From: Streptomyces sp. NBC_00440
Lineage (GTDB): Bacteria; Actinomycetota; Actinomycetes; Streptomycetales; Streptomycetaceae
Length of the DNA: 64,000 nucleotides
Direction: 5' to 3'
NCBI RefSeq assembly: GCF_036014215.1
Contig: NZ_CP107921.1
Coordinates: 911,001-975,000 of the forward strand
Shown here: one piece after another, positions 25,392-33,149 of the stretch
How positions within the stretch are numbered: position 1 is the stretch's first letter
Layout of the letters: the number at the start of each line of letters is the position of its first letter
Position numbers and translations under genes: made by a program
The notes under the pieces: model-generated
What the model was told of the DNA's origin: nothing
Databases searched by the model: none
What the model saw: only the letters and a program-made list of their open reading frames with translations

Positions 25392-26950
25392 ACATGCCCG
25401 CCCCACGGCACACCCTCGACGACTGGTTCGCGGCATCGGTCGCGGCCCACGGCGACCGTACGGCGCTGGAGACCGGCGACACCGAGCTGACGTACACCGA
25501 ACTCTCCCTTCTCGCCGACCACTTGGCCTCGGCGCTCGTCAGCGGCGGGGACGGGGCGCCGCCGCGCAGAGTGGGGCTGCTGGCAGGGCGCAGCGTCGTC
25601 GCGTACGCGGGATACCTGGCCATCCAGCGCATCGGCGCCGCCGTGGTTCCGCTCGGTCCCGCGTTCCCCACCGAGCGCAACGCCGCGATCGTGCGCCAGG
25701 CGTCGCTGGACAGGGTCCTCAGCGACGGAACCGCCGAGCACCCCGGCCAACTGGACGTGCGGACAACAGAAATGACGGAAGGTGAGCTGCTCCGCCACCT
25801 GGACTCCCCCGCTCCGGAGCCGTCCGCCGTGGGAGCGGGCCCCGATGACCTCGCGTACATCATGTTCACCTCAGGATCCACCGGGGTCCCCAAGGGCGTC
25901 CCCATCCGGCAGCGGAACATCTGCGCCTACCTCGCCCACGCCGTACCGCGCTGCGCGGCGGGCCCCGGCGACCGCTTCTCGCAGACCTTCGAGCTGACCT
26001 TCGACCCCTCCGTCTTCGACATGTACACCGCGTGGGGAAGCGGCGCCGCCCTGGTCGTACCGGCCCGCGCCGATCTGCTGGCGCCGGTCCGCTTCGTCAA
26101 CCGGCACGCCATCACGCACTGGAACTCCGTACCGTCGGTCATCTCGCTCGCGAAGCGGCTGCGCGCGCTCGGCCCGGGAAGCATGCCGACGCTGCGGGCC
26201 AGCATGTTCTGCGGGGAGCCGCTGACACTCCAGCAGGCGCGGGCGTGGCAGCGGGCCGCCCCCGGCAGCTCCCTGGAGAACGCCTACGGTCCGACCGAAC
26301 TGACCGTCACCTGCACCGCGTACCGGCTGCCCGACGACCCGGAGCACTGGCCGGCCGCCGCCAACGGCACCGTGCCGATCGGCACCCTGAACCCCCGGAT
26401 GGAACACCGTCTGTTCGGGAGCGAGCTGTGCGTACGGGGCCCGCAGCGCTTCCCCGGCTACCTCGACCCGGACAACAACGCCGGCCGGTTCCTCGAAGCC
26501 GACGGAGCCCCGTACGATCCGGCCACCGCGCTGACCGACACGCACTGGTACCGCACCGGCGACCGCGTCGCCCTGCTGCCGCCCGACGAAGGCGCCGGGT
26601 CGCATGACCTGCCGCTGGTGCACATCGGGCGCAGCGACCAGCAGGTCCAGGTGCACGGGTACCGGGTCGAACTGGGCGAGGTCGAAGCGGCGTTGCGCGG
26701 TCAGCCGGGAGTGAGCGACGCGGCGGCCGTCGCGCTGGCGACCCGGGCGGGCACCGAGATCGCAGCCGCCTACACAGGGGCCGCCGACAGTGCGAACGAC
26801 GTCCGCGCGGCGCTCCGCGACCGCCTCCCCGCCTATATGGTGCCCGCCGTCCTCACCCGGCTGGCCGCCCTGCCGCTGAACGGCAACGGCAAGGTCGACC
26901 GTGCGGCACTCGGCGCCACTCTGGGCGAGGGCTCCGGCGCGCGGGGCTGA
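25388..26950 (+). CDS. Stand-alone amino-acid adenylation enzyme (A domain 2)
   Basis: A 520-residue NRPS-type A enzyme without a carrier domain. Motifs: FTSGSTGVPKGVP (about 159-171), FDPSVFDMY (A4 with substrate Asp), NAYGPTELTV (A5), YRTGDRV (A7), VQVHGYRVELGEVE (A8) and LNGNGKVDRAAL (A10 with the catalytic Lys). The retained Asp argues for an alpha-amino acid; I did not attempt a specificity prediction beyond that. GTG 25388 overlaps the PPTase stop by 4 bp with AAGGA upstream; ATG 25394 is an alternative. It lies at the end of the tight ACP-dehydrogenase-PPTase run, which makes the discrete ACP its probable partner. A 201-bp gap separates it from the flavin oxidoreductase. Confidence 0.9.
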   Translation: MNMPAPRHTLDDWFAASVAAHGDRTALETGDTELTYTELSLLADHLASALVSGGDGAPPRRVGLLAGRSVVAYAGYLAIQRIGAAVVPLGPAFPTERNAAIVRQASLDRVLSDGTAEHPGQLDVRTTEMTEGELLRHLDSPAPEPSAVGAGPDDLAYIMFTSGSTGVPKGVPIRQRNICAYLAHAVPRCAAGPGDRFSQTFELTFDPSVFDMYTAWGSGAALVVPARADLLAPVRFVNRHAITHWNSVPSVISLAKRLRALGPGSMPTLRASMFCGEPLTLQQARAWQRAAPGSSLENAYGPTELTVTCTAYRLPDDPEHWPAAANGTVPIGTLNPRMEHRLFGSELCVRGPQRFPGYLDPDNNAGRFLEADGAPYDPATALTDTHWYRTGDRVALLPPDEGAGSHDLPLVHIGRSDQQVQVHGYRVELGEVEAALRGQPGVSDAAAVALATRAGTEIAAAYTGAADSANDVRAALRDRLPAYMVPAVLTRLAALPLNGNGKVDRAALGATLGEGSGARG

Positions 26951-27151
26951 CGGGGTACGGGCGTCGGCGGAAGCATCCGGGGTCATGGACGTTGTTCCCC
27001 GGTGGCTTCGGGGCCACCGCGGAACGCCGGGTTCGCAGACGTATCCGGGGTCACAACAGAATGGCGGAATGACCGGAGCCTGTCTCCGGTTGACCCCGAC
27101 GGCACACCGCGTGCCAGTTCCGGTCAGCCGTTTCCCGAGGAGCCCGTCAAA

Positions 27152-28279
27152 GTGACCACCACCGCCTCCGCCAGCCGTGCGGCGCAGATCCTGTCCCGGC
27201 CCGTCGTCCTGAACGGCCTGACCGTCCCCAACCGGATCGCGATGGCGCCGATGACCCGGCAGTTCTCGCCCGGCGGCATACCGGGCGATGACGTGCTCTC
27301 GTACTACGCGCGCCGGGCCGCCGCAGGTGTCGGCCTGATCGTCACCGAAGGCACCTATGTCGGACACGCGTCGGCCGGGGAGAGCGACCGCGTTCCGCGC
27401 TTCCACGGCGATGACCAGCTCGCGGGCTGGGCGAAGGTCGCGGACGCCGTGCACGCGGCGGGCGGCACGATCGTGCCGCAGCTGTGGCACATCGGTATGG
27501 CCCGCACCGCCGGGCGGCCCCCGTTCCCCGACGCACCGGCCATGGGCCCCTCCGGCCTCCGCCTCCCCGAAGGCACCGGGGACGACGGCAAGGCCATGAC
27601 GCAGCAGGACCTGGACGACGTGATCGGCGCGTTCGCGGAGGCCGCGGCCGCCGCCGAGCGCATCGGCTTCGACGGGGTCGAACTGCACGGCGCCCACGGC
27701 TACCTCATCGACCAGTTCCTGTGGCAGGGGACCAACCGGCGGACCGACGCGTACGGCGGTGACGCGGTGGCCCGCACCAGGTTCGCAGCCGAGATCGTGG
27801 CCGCGGTCCGCGCGGCGGTCTCGCCGACCTTCCCGGTGATCTTCCGCTTCTCCCAGTGGAAGATGCAGTCGTACGAGGCGAAGCTCGCCGGGACCCCCGA
27901 GGAGCTGGACGCCCTGCTGACCCCGCTGGCCGGAGCCGGGGTGGACGTCTTCCACGCCTCCACACGCCGATACTGGGAGCCGGAGTTCGACGGCTCCGAC
28001 CTCAACCTCGCCGGCTGGACGAAGAAGCTCAGCGGCAAGCCGGTCATCACCGTCGGATCGGTCGGCCTGGACAACGAGTTCAGCAGCGCCTTCCGCGGCG
28101 AGGGCTCGCAGGTCAAGGGGATCGACAACCTTCTCGACCGCCTGGAGCGCGACGAGTTCGACCTCGTCGCCGTGGGCCGTGCGCTGCTGCACGACCCCCA
28201 GTGGGCGGCCAAGGTGCTGGAGGGGCGGTTCGGTGAACTGGCCGCCTACGACCCGGCGGCGCTGAGCACGCTCAGCTGA
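27152..28279 (+). CDS. Old Yellow Enzyme family NADH:flavin oxidoreductase
   Basis: A 375-residue FMN-dependent ene-reductase or dehydrogenase. The barrel start PNRIAMAPMTRQF, the QLWHIG motif and the active-site pair H179/H182 in LHGAHGYLIDQF are seen; the phosphate-binding end is VGRALLHDPQW. OYE enzymes reduce activated C=C bonds with NAD(P)H. The start GTG 27152 has GAGGAG 9 nt upstream; the frame stays open upstream with no similarity. It is on the same strand 201 bp after A domain 2, so it may belong to the cluster (reducing the double bond made by the dehydrogenases, or a shunt) or may be an independent gene. I cannot decide from sequence. Confidence 0.88.
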   Translation: MTTTASASRAAQILSRPVVLNGLTVPNRIAMAPMTRQFSPGGIPGDDVLSYYARRAAAGVGLIVTEGTYVGHASAGESDRVPRFHGDDQLAGWAKVADAVHAAGGTIVPQLWHIGMARTAGRPPFPDAPAMGPSGLRLPEGTGDDGKAMTQQDLDDVIGAFAEAAAAAERIGFDGVELHGAHGYLIDQFLWQGTNRRTDAYGGDAVARTRFAAEIVAAVRAAVSPTFPVIFRFSQWKMQSYEAKLAGTPEELDALLTPLAGAGVDVFHASTRRYWEPEFDGSDLNLAGWTKKLSGKPVITVGSVGLDNEFSSAFRGEGSQVKGIDNLLDRLERDEFDLVAVGRALLHDPQWAAKVLEGRFGELAAYDPAALSTLS

Positions 28280-28496
28280 CCGGCACCCGGCCTCCCGGCG
28301 GACCCGGTCACCTCGCCGGGCAGCCCCACTGATAGGTTTTCCGGCACACCCAGGACAGACCCGCGGCCCGCCGCGGGGAGAGCCTGCCGTTCAGACGCCT
28401 CGCACGCGGCAGCCCGGTCCCCCAAGACACACAGCAATAAGTCGTACACAAAGACGTACACACCGAGATCGTCGGCCTCGACGGTCCCCGGAAGCG

Positions 28497-28524
28497 CCCC
28501 TCCCACGCACCGTCGTGAGAGGGG
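28497..28524 (+). terminator. Terminator-like hairpin downstream of the cluster
   Basis: CCCCTCCCACG (28497-28507) pairs with CGTGAGAGGGG (28514-28524) with one mismatch and a 6-nt loop. There is no T-run, which is common in Streptomyces. It lies about 220 bp after the oxidoreductase stop. Confidence 0.45.
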
Positions 28525-28586
28525 CCGCTGTGATTTCGGCGCGATTCCGCCGGGTCGCTCCGGGGGACAGAGGGCGACGATCTTTC

Positions 28587-28664
28587 TCTGTTCCGGACTG
28601 TTTCCTCTGTTCCCGCCCTCTTCAGTTCCCTCCCTCTTCTGTTCCCGCCCGTTTCTTCTGTTCC
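28587..28664 (+). repeat. Five-copy TCTGTTCC direct-repeat array
   Basis: The 8-mer TCTGTTCC occurs at 28587, 28606, 28638 and 28657, and a variant TCAGTTCC at 28622, giving start-to-start steps of 19, 16, 16 and 19 bp in a pyrimidine-rich stretch. It ends 34 bp before the S9 peptidase start. The symmetric spacing suggests an operator array or a structured leader rather than chance. Confidence 0.6.
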
Positions 28665-28697
28665 TCCCGGTCACACCCACGGAAAGCACATGGAGCC

Positions 28698-30815
28698 ATG
28701 GACATCAACGGATTCCCCCGCCAGTTCGCCAGGACCCGCCGCTTCACCCTCGGTACCCCCCGGCAGTTCACCGTCTCCCCGGACGGCGAACGCGTGCTGT
28801 TCGTACGGTCCGCGTCCGGCACCGACGCACGCGGTCTCCTCTGGATGTACGAGGACGGGCAGGAGCGTCTTCTCGCCGGTCACCCTGCACCCTCGGGGGG
28901 CGTGACCGCGTACGCCGCCGACCGGGACGCACGGGTCGTCGCCTACGCCGCGGACGGCGAACTCTGGACCGTCCGCGCGGAGTCCGGCCCGGAGCACCGT
29001 CCCGACAGCCCGCCGGGCGCCCCGGAGCACGCGTCGGCCACCGCCGCCCCGTTCCGTATCCGCACCGCCGGACCGGTGACCGACGCCCGGCCCTCGCCGG
29101 ACGGCACCCTGATCGCATACGTCACCGACGGCGCCCTGCACGTCGTACGGACCGACGGGACGGCCGACCGGCTGCTCGCCGCGCCCGAGGACGCCGATGT
29201 CGGTTACGGTCTCGCCGACTACTGTGCGACCGCCTCGATCGGCAGGTCGCGCGGGTACTGGTGGTCCCCGGACAGCGACGCGCTGCTCGTCGCCCGGGTC
29301 GATACCTCGATGGTGCGCCGCCGCTACATCGCCGACCCCGCCGACCCGGAGAAGCCCCCCGTGGCCATCCGCTACCCGGCGGCCGGCACCCCCAACGCCG
29401 AGACCTCGCTGCTCGTGATCAGCACCGGGGGCGACCGCACCCCCCTCCCGCTGCCCCACGCGGTGCCCGAAGAGCAGACCCCGCCCGGTGCCTGGACCGC
29501 CCCCGCCTTCGAGTACCTGGTCTCCGCGTCCTGGGGAAGTGCCGGGCCCGTCGCCGTCCTCCAGACCCGGGACCAGCGCACGGTGTGGGTCGTCGCCGCC
29601 GACCCGGCGGGCGGCGGGTACGAGGTGCTGTCCCGGATGTCCGACGAGAACTGGGTGCGATTCCAGCCCGGCACACCGCCGCACACCCCCGGAGGTGTCC
29701 GGATCCTGCCCTGGGTCCGTGGCGATGTGCGCGGAATCCGGATCGGCGACGCCATCAGTCCCGAAGGCCTGTATGTGCGCGAAGTGGTGGGCTCGGTGGG
29801 CGAGCGGGTCTTCTTCACCGCGAGCGAGGAGCCGACGGAGGTCCATGTCTGGTCGTACGAGGAGGGGCCCGGGTTCGTCAGGCTGACGCAGGACCCCGGT
29901 GTGCACACGGCCGCCGCCGGTGGCTCCACGCTGGTCGTCGACAGCATGACGGAGAACGGCCAGTCGGTGACGGTGCGCCGGGCCGGGCGGCCGGACGGGC
30001 GGATCGCGGTGCTCACCGAGAAGCCGCTCGTCATCCCGGCGCCGGTCCATCTCACCCTCGGCGCACGCGAGTTGCGCAGCCGCCTGCATCTGCCCTCCTG
30101 GTACGCGCCGGGGCAGGAACGGCTGCCGGTGCTGCTCAGCCCCTACGCGGGGCCCGGCCTGCAAGTGGTGACCAGGGGGCGGGGCTGGTACACCGCCGTC
30201 TGCCAGTGGTACGCCGAGCAGGGCTTCGCCGTACTGGCCACGGACGGACGCGGCACCCCCGGCCGGGGCATCGCCTGGGAGCGGGCCATCGTCGGCGACC
30301 GGCTGGGGCCGGTGCTCGACGACCAGGTCGACGCCCTGCACGCGGCCGCGGAACGGTACGACGCCCTGGATCTGGGGCGGGTGGCGATCCGGGGCTGGTC
30401 GTACAGCGGCTATCTCGCCGCCGGGGCGGTGCTGCACCGCCCGGATGTGTTCCACGCGGCGGTCGCGGGCGCCGCACCCGCGGACCGGCGGCTGTACGAC
30501 AGCTACTGGGAGGAGCGCTTCCTCGGCCACCCGGACGTCCAGCCCGAGGGGTACGAACGTTCCTCGCTGCTCCCCCACGCGCACCGGCTCTCCCGCCCGC
30601 TGATGCTGGTGCACGGACTCGCCGACGACAATGTGGCGCCCGCCCATACGCTGCGCCTGTCGGCCGCGCTGCTGGCCGCCGGCCGGCCGCACACCGTCCT
30701 GCCGCTGTCCGGTGCGGGGCACCTCGTCCACGCGGAAGGCGTGGCGGACCGGCTGCTGGCCCTGGAACTCGACTTCATCCAGCGGGCGTTGGCACGGACT
30801 GCCGACGTGTCCTGA
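28698..30815 (+). CDS. S9 family (prolyl oligopeptidase / DPP-IV-like) serine peptidase
   Basis: A 705-residue peptidase. The N-terminal part (about 30-440) has beta-propeller-type repeats such as SPDGERVLFV and SPDGTLIAYV and matches the DPP-IV N-terminal region; the C-terminal alpha/beta hydrolase carries the catalytic Ser S570 in GWSYSGY, an Asp in LADDN (about 643-644) and His H675 in GAGHLVH. No signal peptide is seen, so it should be cytosolic, cleaving short peptides after Pro or Ala. The ATG 28698 is the first fitting the family start. It stands alone 420 bp after the cluster. A role in maturing the cluster's peptide product is possible but unsupported. Confidence 0.9.
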   Translation: MDINGFPRQFARTRRFTLGTPRQFTVSPDGERVLFVRSASGTDARGLLWMYEDGQERLLAGHPAPSGGVTAYAADRDARVVAYAADGELWTVRAESGPEHRPDSPPGAPEHASATAAPFRIRTAGPVTDARPSPDGTLIAYVTDGALHVVRTDGTADRLLAAPEDADVGYGLADYCATASIGRSRGYWWSPDSDALLVARVDTSMVRRRYIADPADPEKPPVAIRYPAAGTPNAETSLLVISTGGDRTPLPLPHAVPEEQTPPGAWTAPAFEYLVSASWGSAGPVAVLQTRDQRTVWVVAADPAGGGYEVLSRMSDENWVRFQPGTPPHTPGGVRILPWVRGDVRGIRIGDAISPEGLYVREVVGSVGERVFFTASEEPTEVHVWSYEEGPGFVRLTQDPGVHTAAAGGSTLVVDSMTENGQSVTVRRAGRPDGRIAVLTEKPLVIPAPVHLTLGARELRSRLHLPSWYAPGQERLPVLLSPYAGPGLQVVTRGRGWYTAVCQWYAEQGFAVLATDGRGTPGRGIAWERAIVGDRLGPVLDDQVDALHAAAERYDALDLGRVAIRGWSYSGYLAAGAVLHRPDVFHAAVAGAAPADRRLYDSYWEERFLGHPDVQPEGYERSSLLPHAHRLSRPLMLVHGLADDNVAPAHTLRLSAALLAAGRPHTVLPLSGAGHLVHAEGVADRLLALELDFIQRALARTADVS

Positions 30816-31466
30816 TCAGTCGCCCGCCGGATTCCCGGACTGCTTCCAGCTCGCGAGTACGTCGTCGGTCGTGGTGATCGTCGCCACGAGCGCGAGGGTG
30901 TTGCGGATCATCGCGGGGGTGTAGTCGGCGGGCACCCCCGCGATGGCGTCGGCCGGAACCACCACCGTGTAGCCGAGATTGACCGCGTCGAAGACGGCGT
31001 TGGGGATGGCGACATTGGCGGAGACCCCGGTGACGACCAGTGTGCGGCAGCCGATGTTGCGCAGCAGCGCGTCGACGTCCGTGCCGGCGATGGGCGAGAG
31101 GCCGTGCAGCCGCCGTACGACGAGGTCCTCGTCCGCCACCTCGACCGGCTCGGCGACCCTGACCGCCGGTGAGCCGGTGTGCTGCTGGACGGGGAGCCGG
31201 CCGGCCGCCCGGAAGAGCCGGGCGTTCCGGTTGGCGCCCCGCCCGTCGGGGCGCCGTTCCGCCACCGCGTGCACCACCTGCACCCCTGTTTCGTGTGCGC
31301 GGGCGACCAACTGGGCGACGCGCCCCAGGGCCCCCGACGACCTTGCTTCGGCGGCCAGTTCGGGCAGGGCGCTGTCCCGGCCGACCACGCCCTCCTGGCA
31401 CTCGACGGTGAGCAGCACCGCCGTGGCGGGGTCGAGCTGCTGCGCAAGCTGTTCGGACGACGGCAT
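30816..31466 (-). CDS. Isochorismatase-like hydrolase with altered active site
   Basis: A 216-residue member of the isochorismatase-like cysteine hydrolase fold, with the LLTVECQEG strand, the AVAERRPDGRGAN region and GVSANVAIPNAVFDAVNLGY-type nucleophile loop (given in part as TGVSANVAIPNAV). The usual Asp of the first motif is Glu, and the catalytic Cys of GVxTxxCV is replaced by Ala, so the normal Asp-Lys-Cys triad is broken. Isochorismatase itself lacks the Cys, so hydrolysis by another mechanism cannot be excluded. Its stop directly abuts the convergent S9 peptidase stop. It is divergent from a PNPOx-fold gene across 150 bp. Function unknown. Confidence 0.82.
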   Translation of the reverse strand: MPSSEQLAQQLDPATAVLLTVECQEGVVGRDSALPELAAEARSSGALGRVAQLVARAHETGVQVVHAVAERRPDGRGANRNARLFRAAGRLPVQQHTGSPAVRVAEPVEVADEDLVVRRLHGLSPIAGTDVDALLRNIGCRTLVVTGVSANVAIPNAVFDAVNLGYTVVVPADAIAGVPADYTPAMIRNTLALVATITTTDDVLASWKQSGNPAGD

Positions 31467-31618
31467 GGGCCCTCACCTCTCGTGGAACGCGGCCCACCGG
31501 GCAGGGCCGGGCGCGCGAGGCTAACGCCCATTGCGTCATGAAGGAAGAGACTCCATGATTTCTGACACCTGATTCCTGACACACAGTCAGATACAGCCGA
31601 GACAGCGGGAGACGCCCC

Positions 31619-32080
31619 ATGACCGACACCCAGCGCCGAGGCCGCAGGATCATGATGACGGACGCGGAGCGCGACACCTTCCTCGGCGAGCGGCGCACCT
31701 GCCGGGTGGCCACCGTCTCGGCCGACGGCCGTCCGCACGTCGGCGCCCTCTGGTTCCTCTGGGACGGCACATCGCTCTGGCTCTACTCGCTGACCCGCAG
31801 CCGCCGATGGTCGCAGCTGTCCCGGGACCCGCGCCTGGCCGTGGTGGTCGACGACGGCGAGGAGTACGGCGAGCTGCGCGGCGTGGAACTCTCCGGCAGC
31901 GCGGTCATGGTCGGCGAGGCGCCCCGTACGGGAGAGCCCTGCCCCGAACTCGACGCACCCGAGAAGCTGTTCGCGCGCAAGAACTTCGGGATGGACCTCA
32001 TGCCGTACGACGGGCGCCACGCCTGGCTGCGGCTGACCCCGGACGCGGTCGTCTCCTGGGACTTCCGCAAACTCGGCTGA
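31619..32080 (+). CDS. Pyridoxamine 5'-phosphate oxidase-fold (FMN/F420-binding) protein
   Basis: A 153-residue split-barrel flavin- or F420-binding protein. The signature is ERRTCRVATVSADGRPHVGALWF, seen here in part as CRVATVSADGRPHV, followed by WLYSLTRSRRWSQL and DPRLAVVVDDG. Such proteins include F420-dependent reductases and PNPOx-like oxidases; the sequence alone does not separate these. It starts at ATG 31619 and is monocistronic, with the LysR gene convergent 65 bp downstream. A short 27-bp duplication (AACTCGGCTGAC at 32070-32081 and again at 32097-32108) covers its stop codon. Confidence 0.82.
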   Translation: MTDTQRRGRRIMMTDAERDTFLGERRTCRVATVSADGRPHVGALWFLWDGTSLWLYSLTRSRRWSQLSRDPRLAVVVDDGEEYGELRGVELSGSAVMVGEAPRTGEPCPELDAPEKLFARKNFGMDLMPYDGRHAWLRLTPDAVVSWDFRKLG

Positions 32081-32145
32081 CAAACCCGGCTGGGCGAACT
32101 CGGCTGACCGGTGGGCCGTTGAGCCCGCGCGCCACCCGGCCTCGC

Positions 32146-33075
32146 TCAGCCACCGGCTCCGTCCGGGCCCGCGCCCTCCAGACCCGCACCGGCCGCGTGC
32201 AGCGCGTCGACCGCCGCCCGGATGGAGGGCCGGCGGTCGGCGTCGGCGCGCCAGATCGCGTACACATGGCGCCGCAGCGCGTCCCGTACGGTGACGACCC
32301 GCACGCCGTCCGGCACCGGGCCCCGCCCCAACCGCGGCGCGACACCGACCCCGAGCCCGGCGGCGATCAGCGCCATCTGCGTGGGGTGCTCACCCGCGAC
32401 ATGGGAGATCCGCGGCTCGAACCCCTTGCCCCCCAGGGTGAACATCAGCCACTCACGGCAGAACTCGCCCTCCGGCCAGGTGATCCACTCGTCCTGCGCG
32501 AACGCCTCCAGCTCCACCTCGGCCGCGCCGGCCAGCGGATGGTCCGCGGGCACCGCGATATCGGCGATGTCGTCGAAGAGTGCGCGCTTGGCCATCCCTT
32601 CGGGCATCGCCGTGGGCTTGTTGTACCAGTCGAGCACCACGGCCACATCGAGGTCGCCGCGCACCACACCCCGGACACCGTCCTCACCCTCCAGCTCCTG
32701 GGAGCAGACCGCCAGTTGGGGATGGCCGGCCCGCAGCGAGGCGAGCACTCCGGGGAGCAGCCCGCGGGCAGCGGTGGGGAAGGCCGAGATCCTCAGCTCC
32801 CCGACCACCCGGCCGCGCTGGGCCTCCAGATCCGACTGGGCCAGCTCCACCTGGGAGAGGATCCGGGCGGCGTGGTCGGCGAGCAGCCGCCCCGCGTCCG
32901 TGAGGCGGACCCCCCGGCCGTTCTTGGCGAGCAGCGGCTGCCCCGCCTCCCGCTCCAGCTTGGCCAGTTGCTGGGAGACAGCCGAGGTGGTCACGTGCAG
33001 CCCGTCGGCCGCTCCGCTCACCGAGCCGTGCCGGGCCACCGCGTCGAGGATGCGTAGACGCTCCAGATTCAACAT
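32146..33075 (-). CDS. LysR family transcriptional regulator
   Basis: A 309-residue LysR regulator. The N-terminal helix-turn-helix is LNLERLRILDAVARHGSVSGAA with TSAVSQQLAKLEREAG (about 2-60), followed by the periplasmic-binding-like effector domain. I chose ATG 33075 (MLNLERLRIL), the usual start of the family. It is divergent from the EamA transporter at 33150 with a 74-bp gap, the classical arrangement for a LysR protein and its target. That short gap also carries an element shared with the MocR gene, so the transporter may be under dual control. Confidence 0.92.
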   Translation of the reverse strand: MLNLERLRILDAVARHGSVSGAADGLHVTTSAVSQQLAKLEREAGQPLLAKNGRGVRLTDAGRLLADHAARILSQVELAQSDLEAQRGRVVGELRISAFPTAARGLLPGVLASLRAGHPQLAVCSQELEGEDGVRGVVRGDLDVAVVLDWYNKPTAMPEGMAKRALFDDIADIAVPADHPLAGAAEVELEAFAQDEWITWPEGEFCREWLMFTLGGKGFEPRISHVAGEHPTQMALIAAGLGVGVAPRLGRGPVPDGVRVVTVRDALRRHVYAIWRADADRRPSIRAAVDALHAAGAGLEGAGPDGAGG

Positions 33076-33102
33076 GTAAGCAATGCTAAGGCAACCACTC
33101 CA

Positions 33103-33132
33103 CATAATCTCGCTTGTGCTACGAGATAGCAC
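33103..33132 (+). promoter_or_regulatory. Promoter and shared operator upstream of EamA transporter 1
   Basis: CATAATCTCGCTTGTGCTA (33103-33121) differs by one base from the element at 35519-35537 before the MocR gene. CATAAT is a plausible -10 box, placing transcription start near 33116. Immediately downstream is a perfect 6-bp inverted repeat GTGCTA-cgaga-TAGCAC (33116-33132), well placed for a repressor. Confidence 0.6.
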
Positions 33133-33149
33133 GGTCCAGAGTGGTCCGT

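Larger units (their letters stand above)
28280..28697. other. Intergenic region between oxidoreductase and S9 peptidase
   Basis: A 418-bp gap without a gene. It holds two CGTACACA direct repeats 12 bp apart (28443-28462), a terminator-like hairpin at 28497-28524, and the pyrimidine-rich TCTGTTCC array at 28587-28664. No convincing small ORF was seen. Confidence 0.5.

Noticed and set aside
28443..28462. CGTACACA direct repeats as part of a CRISPR or operator
   Set aside because: Only two copies 12 bp apart; not a CRISPR, and too short to call an operator.
32070..32108. AACTCGGCTGAC duplication at the end of the PNPOx gene
   Set aside because: Looks like a simple slippage duplication of the stop region without further structure.
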